Source: an uncultured bacterium
GTDB taxonomy: Bacteria; Cyanobacteriota; Vampirovibrionia; Gastranaerophilales; Gastranaerophilaceae
Assembly: GCA_900554095.1 (NCBI GenBank)
Contig: USGC01000060.1
Location: 1 to 9,179 of the forward strand
Direction: 5' to 3'
DNA length: 9,179 bases
Shown here: piece after piece, positions 5,571 through 9,179 of the stretch
Numbering within the stretch: the first letter of the stretch is position 1
How the letters are laid out: every line of letters starts with the position of its first letter
Program-made: the position numbers and the translations under genes
The notes under the pieces: generated by a model
The model's input: the letters and a program-made list of their open reading frames with translations, nothing else
What the model was told of the DNA's origin: nothing
Databases searched by the model: none

Positions 5571-7094
5571 ATGGAAACATCTTATTACAATTTATCCGGC
5601 GGGATTAACCAGGCGCTTACCAAAACAGAGCTCGGGCTTTCTACCAAAAAATTGTACTGGTCGGACAGTGAAAATATTGAAATTTTTAAAAATCGCGGCA
5701 TAATTAAGCAAAAAGGCAATACCCTTCAGCTTACTCTGCCTGTAGCCGAAAAAATCACTGGTATGTTTCAAATGATTAGCCATGATGATCCGAAACTTGT
5801 TATTACCACTGTATCCGGCAAGATTTATATTTACAATCCGGCAAATTCTGCGCTAAAAGAATTAGAAAAAACTTTGACAGGTGTAAAACCTTATTTTACA
5901 GCTTTTTTAAATGGCGTTCTTATTATTACTGAAAGCGACGGGTTATTCTTTATTAAAAATAACGCAGATTATGAAGTTGTGGAATGTGAAGATCTGAAAG
6001 ATGCTTCAGAAAACAGAATAACCGGAGCTGTGCTTGCTGTTCATAAAGGGCGTGTCTGGGTCGCAAAGGATTCGACTGTTTATTATTCTGCACTTGGTTC
6101 TTATACTGATTTTACGACCGAAAATGACGCAGGATATATAAGCGATTTTCATACTGATACTTCGCAGATTACAGCGCTTAAACCTTACAAAGATTATCTT
6201 GCGATTTACAAAAGAAATATGGTTTATCTTTTGACAGGAACTTCAGCCGATGACTTTGCCATTGTTCCGTTTGCAGACAAAGGCACACTCGCGCCTCATG
6301 CGGTCGTGAATGTCGAAAACAGACAGTATTTCTTTTCATCAGGAATATACGCTCTTGAGCAGGTTGGCGAATTAAACCAAATACAGCTTGGAAGCGAAAT
6401 TTCCCAGAATATTAAACCGGAATTTTCAAGTTTTAATAAAACCGCTTACTCTGATATTATTTGCGTTCACTACGAAAACAGAAATCAAATGTGGTATTTT
6501 ATTCCATACACTGATCAGGAATATTTTCACACTGTGTGGATTAACGATTACGTCAACAAATCATGGTATAAAAGGGTTATTCCGCAAAACATTACAACAG
6601 CCGCTTTGTTTGAAGATTACGTTGTTACGGCTGATGAAAACGGAAAAATTTATAGAGAAGATTTTGGGCTGACTTTTGACGGAGAGGCCGTAAAGTTTAT
6701 GTGGAAATCTCCATTCCTCGCGATAGGTTCGGCCCATCATAGGAAAGTTATTGATGAGTTTTACTTTATTCTGGACGAGTCTTATGACAATAATTTTGAC
6801 TTTTCTGTATACAAGGATTACGACAGCCAATATAGTGATGATTTGGAAAAAATCTATTCTTTCCACTTTGAACATCTGCTTTGGGCGGATGATGAGACTT
6901 CTGATAATTTGCCGTGCCATTGGGCAAAGGATGATGAAATAATGCCTGTATGGCCTATAAATACTGAAACTTTAGAAAAAGCCGAAATCTCTGAAGCTAA
7001 TTACGCAGTTCAATTGTGCGTACAAGGTTCTGAAGTCCATAGCGACTGCGCAATTATAGGACTGCAATTCAGAGAAATTTATAACGATGATTAG
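5571..7094 (+). CDS. Phage beta-propeller-like head-closure / tail-stabilisation protein (P22 gp10-like candidate)
   Basis: This 507-residue protein is probably a virion component at the head-tail junction. The N-terminus SYYNLSGGINQAL followed by ENIEIFKNRGIIKQKG is a pattern seen in phage proteins that open with N-L-x-G-G-I-N and describe a list of repeated strands. The middle (about 150-265) has repeated beta-strand units: GRVWVAKDSTVYYSALGSYT, then ITALKPYKDYLAIYKRNMVY and LLTGTSADDFAIVPFADKGT, then APHAVVNVENRQYFFSSGIY. The repetition is propeller-like. The C-terminal part is acidic and rich in aromatic residues. There is no transmembrane segment or signal peptide. It starts 3 nt after the lysin stop, with an AAGAGG Shine-Dalgarno inside the lysin gene. 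P22 gp10 has a comparable length and position class; assignment is by pattern recall and context. A tail fibre or receptor-binding protein is an alternative. Confidence 0.6.
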   Translation: METSYYNLSGGINQALTKTELGLSTKKLYWSDSENIEIFKNRGIIKQKGNTLQLTLPVAEKITGMFQMISHDDPKLVITTVSGKIYIYNPANSALKELEKTLTGVKPYFTAFLNGVLIITESDGLFFIKNNADYEVVECEDLKDASENRITGAVLAVHKGRVWVAKDSTVYYSALGSYTDFTTENDAGYISDFHTDTSQITALKPYKDYLAIYKRNMVYLLTGTSADDFAIVPFADKGTLAPHAVVNVENRQYFFSSGIYALEQVGELNQIQLGSEISQNIKPEFSSFNKTAYSDIICVHYENRNQMWYFIPYTDQEYFHTVWINDYVNKSWYKRVIPQNITTAALFEDYVVTADENGKIYREDFGLTFDGEAVKFMWKSPFLAIGSAHHRKVIDEFYFILDESYDNNFDFSVYKDYDSQYSDDLEKIYSFHFEHLLWADDETSDNLPCHWAKDDEIMPVWPINTETLEKAEISEANYAVQLCVQGSEVHSDCAIIGLQFREIYNDD

Positions 7095-7151
7095 CACCAC
7101 TCATTTTATACAAAAACAGTTATTACTTAAAAAACGAAAGGAAGATTGAAA

Positions 7152-8015
7152 ATGTCAACACAAACTACAACAAATTCTTATTCTGCATTTATCCCGGAAA
7201 TATGGAGCGCAAAATTAAACAACATGTTAACTAAAGAATGTGTTATGCTCCAATGCGTCAACAGAAACTACGAAGGCGAAATTAAAAACCAAGGTGATAA
7301 AGTAAAAATTATTACCCCTGCTGCTGTTACAGTTTCAACACTTGATACAAACAGTATTTCATACAGCGAGCTTACTCCTACATCTCAAGATTTAGTCATT
7401 GATCAGAAAAAATTCTTTGCATTCAAAATCAATGACGTTGCTCAAGTTCAATCAAACACTGACATTATGGAAGCGCACCTTACAAACGCTAAAAATGCTA
7501 TTGAAGTTGAACAAGACAGCTACCTGCTTTCAATGCATACAAACGTTGATTCAAATAATATCGTAGGGTCAGATTCTTCTCCTGTAACTTTAAGCAAATC
7601 AACAATTTATCAAAACTTTGTAAATCTTGCAATGAAATTGAAAGATGCAAATGCTGTTAAAGCAGGCAAGCGTCCTTGGGTTGTAATTAACCCGCTTGTT
7701 GAATCTTACTTGTTACAAAGTACTGAATTTATCGGCGCCAACAATGTTGCTGATGAAACTTTACGCGAAGGCGCTATCGGCAGAATTGCAGGTATGGATG
7801 TTCTTGTAAGCACAAACTTAACAGCTACATCTGACAAATACTACATTTTAGCCGGTACAAACGATGCTATTACGTTTGCATCTCAATTAGCGAAAATTGA
7901 AAGCTTGAGAGATAAAGACAGCTTCTCTGATTTAGTCAGAGGCTTGTACTTGTATGGTGCAAAAACTGTTCAACCGAAAGCTTTGGCGAAAATGGTAGCA
8001 CAAGTCGCAGCCTAG
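7152..8015 (+). CDS. Major capsid protein, HK97-fold-like
   Basis: This is the likely head shell subunit. At 287 residues it fits a small HK97-type capsid protein. SAFIPEIWSAKLNNMLTKEC forms the N-arm helix. GDKVKIITPAAVTV and LVIDQKKFFAFKINDVAQVQS form the P-domain and E-loop strands, followed by the long spine helix (about 104-128). GKRPWVVINPLVESYLLQST and LREGAIGRIAGMDVLVSTNL are the typical strands of the A-domain. No N-terminal prohead protease or delta domain is visible, so assembly probably uses a separate scaffold. The ATG at 7152 is preferred to the in-frame TTG at 7146, because AAAGGA (7137-7142) is 9 nt from the ATG and only 3 from the TTG. The scaffold-like gene follows after a strong hairpin. 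No crisp promoter was found in the 57-nt gap before it. Confidence 0.82.
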   Translation: MSTQTTTNSYSAFIPEIWSAKLNNMLTKECVMLQCVNRNYEGEIKNQGDKVKIITPAAVTVSTLDTNSISYSELTPTSQDLVIDQKKFFAFKINDVAQVQSNTDIMEAHLTNAKNAIEVEQDSYLLSMHTNVDSNNIVGSDSSPVTLSKSTIYQNFVNLAMKLKDANAVKAGKRPWVVINPLVESYLLQSTEFIGANNVADETLREGAIGRIAGMDVLVSTNLTATSDKYYILAGTNDAITFASQLAKIESLRDKDSFSDLVRGLYLYGAKTVQPKALAKMVAQVAA

Positions 8016-8025
8016 CTGCATTTAC

Positions 8026-8064
8026 AAAGTATCCTTAAATTCTTTTTATATTTAAGGATACTTT
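8026..8064 (+). terminator. Strong 15-bp hairpin after the capsid gene (partial terminator or mRNA stabiliser)
   Basis: A perfect 15-bp inverted repeat, AAAGTATCCTTAAAT (8026-8040) and ATTTAAGGATACTTT (8050-8064), has a 9-nt T-rich loop. It begins 10 nt after the capsid stop. Only three T end the 3' arm and the next bases are ACCCC, so it is not a classical full terminator. It could act as a leaky terminator or protect the capsid mRNA from 3' exonucleases, giving more capsid than scaffold-like product. Confidence 0.7.
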
Positions 8065-8093
8065 ACCCCTCACAAATATAAGGAGAGTTTTAA

Positions 8094-8813
8094 ATGAACG
8101 AAAAAGATATATTACAACAAAATTCATCAACTGCCGATATCTTACAGCCGGCAATGAATGAAAATATTCCTCCTGATGCTGCTGCACAAATTCCAACAGA
8201 TAATGCCATGGGTGCAGTACAAACACCTCAGACTCCTACAATTAATACAGGGAATATTGACGCTATTAAACAAGCAGTCGTAAGAGATATTCAAATTCTT
8301 GAAAATCTTATGAATGCAGGCATCATTAACCCTGTACAAGGACAACATTTGATGAAATATGTGGTTGGTAAGGCATATCAAACTATAGTTTCACAACAGG
8401 GTTCGGCAGGTATGTCTGCGGCTTCAGTACAGCCGGTTTCCGGGCTTGCTGATTTTGAACGGGAAAACCCGGGCTTTTTCAAACAAAATGGCAGAGCTAA
8501 AGTGTTGGAATATTTGAATAATTCAAATGCCGCTTTTGATAAAGATGAATTAGTGCAAATTTCCAAAATAGTTGAGCTGCTCGAAAACTCTGCTATTGAA
8601 AGCTATTTGCAAAAGCAAGCCCACGAAAAATCATTAAATGACGAAAACGAAGCCGCTAAACAAAAGTTAAGGGCAAATGCCCAAAACTCAAATAAAAATG
8701 AGGCTAATACAAGGATTTTTACTCGTGAGCAAATCGGCAGAATGAGCGGTGCTGAATTCGCTAAGAATGAACGCATGATTATGGATCAATTGCGTAAGGG
8801 ATTGATACATTAG
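8094..8813 (+). CDS. Scaffold-like phage protein (capsid assembly candidate)
   Basis: This 239-residue protein is hydrophilic and mostly helical. Residues 1-52 are a disordered, Asn/Gln/Pro/Ala-rich tail, helices follow at about 55-102, and a second helical, coiled-coil-prone stretch rich in Glu, Lys and Gln runs from about 118 to 195. A short C-terminal unit, IFTREQIGRMSGAEFAKNER, is followed by a basic end (LRKGLIH). A T-x-E-x-I-x-x-M-S-x-x-E-x-x-x-N ending with a short basic helix is common in phage scaffolding or capsid-assembly proteins, where the basic end binds the shell. Position directly beside the capsid gene agrees, although scaffold genes usually precede the capsid gene. The start at 8094 has AGGAGAG (8081-8087) well placed. 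A minor virion or ejection protein is an alternative. Confidence 0.55.
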   Translation: MNEKDILQQNSSTADILQPAMNENIPPDAAAQIPTDNAMGAVQTPQTPTINTGNIDAIKQAVVRDIQILENLMNAGIINPVQGQHLMKYVVGKAYQTIVSQQGSAGMSAASVQPVSGLADFERENPGFFKQNGRAKVLEYLNNSNAAFDKDELVQISKIVELLENSAIESYLQKQAHEKSLNDENEAAKQKLRANAQNSNKNEANTRIFTREQIGRMSGAEFAKNERMIMDQLRKGLIH

Positions 8814-8830
8814 TCTTTCTGGTTAGCTAA

Positions 8831-8884
8831 ATAAATCCGATAAGCCGGCATAATCTCCTTTAAAAGCCGGCTTGGAGGATTTAT
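8831..8884 (+). other. Compound two-tier hairpin between scaffold-like and connector-like genes
   Basis: An outer 8-bp stem, ATAAATCC (8831-8838) / GGATTTAT (8877-8884), encloses a symmetrical 3-by-3 internal loop. Inside it is an inner 8-bp GC-rich stem, AAGCCGGC (8842-8849) / GCCGGCTT (8866-8873), with a 16-nt loop. No T-run follows, so it is not an ordinary terminator. It could be an RNA processing or stabilising element, or a protein-binding operator. The next Shine-Dalgarno (8902-8906) stays outside it. Confidence 0.65.
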
Positions 8885-8911
8885 CACAGCACAAAAATAT
8901 TAGGAGAAATT

Positions 8912-9179
8912 ATGAACTACTTTGAACTTATAAATAAATGCTTAGTCGAGCTGAATTACAAACAGGTTAATGCGTTTTCTGAATTAACAAAAAATGACCA
9001 CAAAAAAATTAAAAATATTTTGAATGTTATTAACAATGAAGTCTGCGCATATGACAATTGGAATTTTAAGCTCAAAAGAACAACTCTTACTCTTCCTGCA
9101 AATACAACAGAAATTAAAAATACAATTAACGGACGCATATCGTCTTTGAGAATTGAAAAACAAGAATACTGGTACTTTG
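8912..9179 (+). CDS. Phage head-tail connector/adaptor-like protein, 3' partial
   Basis: The gene starts at ATG 8912 with AGGAG (8902-8906) 5 nt upstream and runs off the right edge, with 89 codons visible. The N-terminus MNYFELINKCLVELNYKQVN, then helices (FSELTKNDHKKIKNILNVIN) and an aromatic segment, NEVCAYDNWNFKLKRTTLTL, resembles phage adaptor proteins. Those begin with a short M-N-x-x-x-L-(I/V)-N helix and have a W-x-F after an N-x-A/V-x-x-E-I-type helix, as in short-tailed phage head-to-tail accessory factors. The call rests on this pattern and on its place after capsid and scaffold-like genes. The family cannot be confirmed from the fragment. Confidence 0.5.
   Translation, partial: MNYFELINKCLVELNYKQVNAFSELTKNDHKKIKNILNVINNEVCAYDNWNFKLKRTTLTLPANTTEIKNTINGRISSLRIEKQEYWYF

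Larger units (their letters stand above)
4279..9179 (+). mobile_element. Prophage or phage-derived region (left boundary uncertain, continues past the window)
   Basis: The genes from the amidase at 5070 to the right edge are phage-like in kind and order: lysin, head-closure/propeller protein, major capsid, scaffold-like and connector-like proteins, all on one strand and closely spaced. The two small genes before them (4279 and 4846) are placed here by context only. The left boundary probably lies between the radical SAM stop at 4113 and 4279. No integrase, repressor, terminase, portal or duplicated attachment core is visible, so an intact prophage cannot be told from a remnant. Confidence 0.75.

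Noticed and set aside
6561..6920. 119-codon minus strand frame inside the propeller gene
   Set aside because: It lies wholly opposite a better-supported gene, has no Shine-Dalgarno sequence or recognisable motif, and is low-complexity.
7146..7148. TTG start for the capsid gene
   Set aside because: It is too close (3 nt) to the Shine-Dalgarno sequence; ATG 7152 has proper spacing.

Overview
The window looks like a bacterial chromosome segment that passes into a prophage or other phage-derived region at about 4.1-4.3 kb. The DNA is moderately AT-rich, coding is dense, and every supported gene is on the + strand. The best host guess is a gut member of the non-photosynthetic cyanobacterial relatives (Melainabacteria/Vampirovibrionia, Gastranaerophilales-like). 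That guess rests mainly on the style of the type IV-like prepilin (AFTIAEVLITLGIIG) with hairpin repeats next to it, and on a flagellar export ATPase in the same neighbourhood. It is inference, not proof.

Host part (1-4113). A prepilin gene runs in from the left edge, with a cluster of short inverted repeats lying inside its reading frame. Next comes fliI, the flagellar export ATPase, which is split by a 2-nt deletion just before its P-loop and has a promoter placed so that its mRNA would be nearly leaderless. Then follow a ZupT-type ZIP metal transporter and, 15 nt later, a radical SAM/SPASM enzyme of unknown substrate. These four genes do not form a recognisable pathway.

Junction (4114-4278). 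This short gene-free stretch holds overlapping, mutually exclusive hairpins ending in a T-rich tract (probably the terminator of the radical SAM gene), followed by a weak promoter. It is the likeliest place for the host/phage boundary, but no integrase, tRNA or duplicated attachment core is visible.

Phage part (4279-9179). A small Cys/His-containing protein is closed by a clear rho-independent terminator. A 69-residue stand-alone LuxR/GerE helix-turn-helix protein follows and heads a tightly spaced run: an amidase endolysin, a large beta-propeller-like head-closure/tail-stabilisation candidate, an HK97-fold-like major capsid protein, a scaffold-like coiled-coil protein, and the start of a head-tail connector-like protein that leaves the window. 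This set best fits a short-tailed (podovirus-like) virion module. Strong hairpins separate the capsid gene from the scaffold-like gene and the scaffold-like gene from the connector gene, suggesting that expression is tuned gene by gene. Terminase, portal, holin and integrase genes are not in the window.

No rRNA, tRNA, CRISPR array or complete insertion sequence was seen, and there is no gene-free stretch longer than 300 bases.
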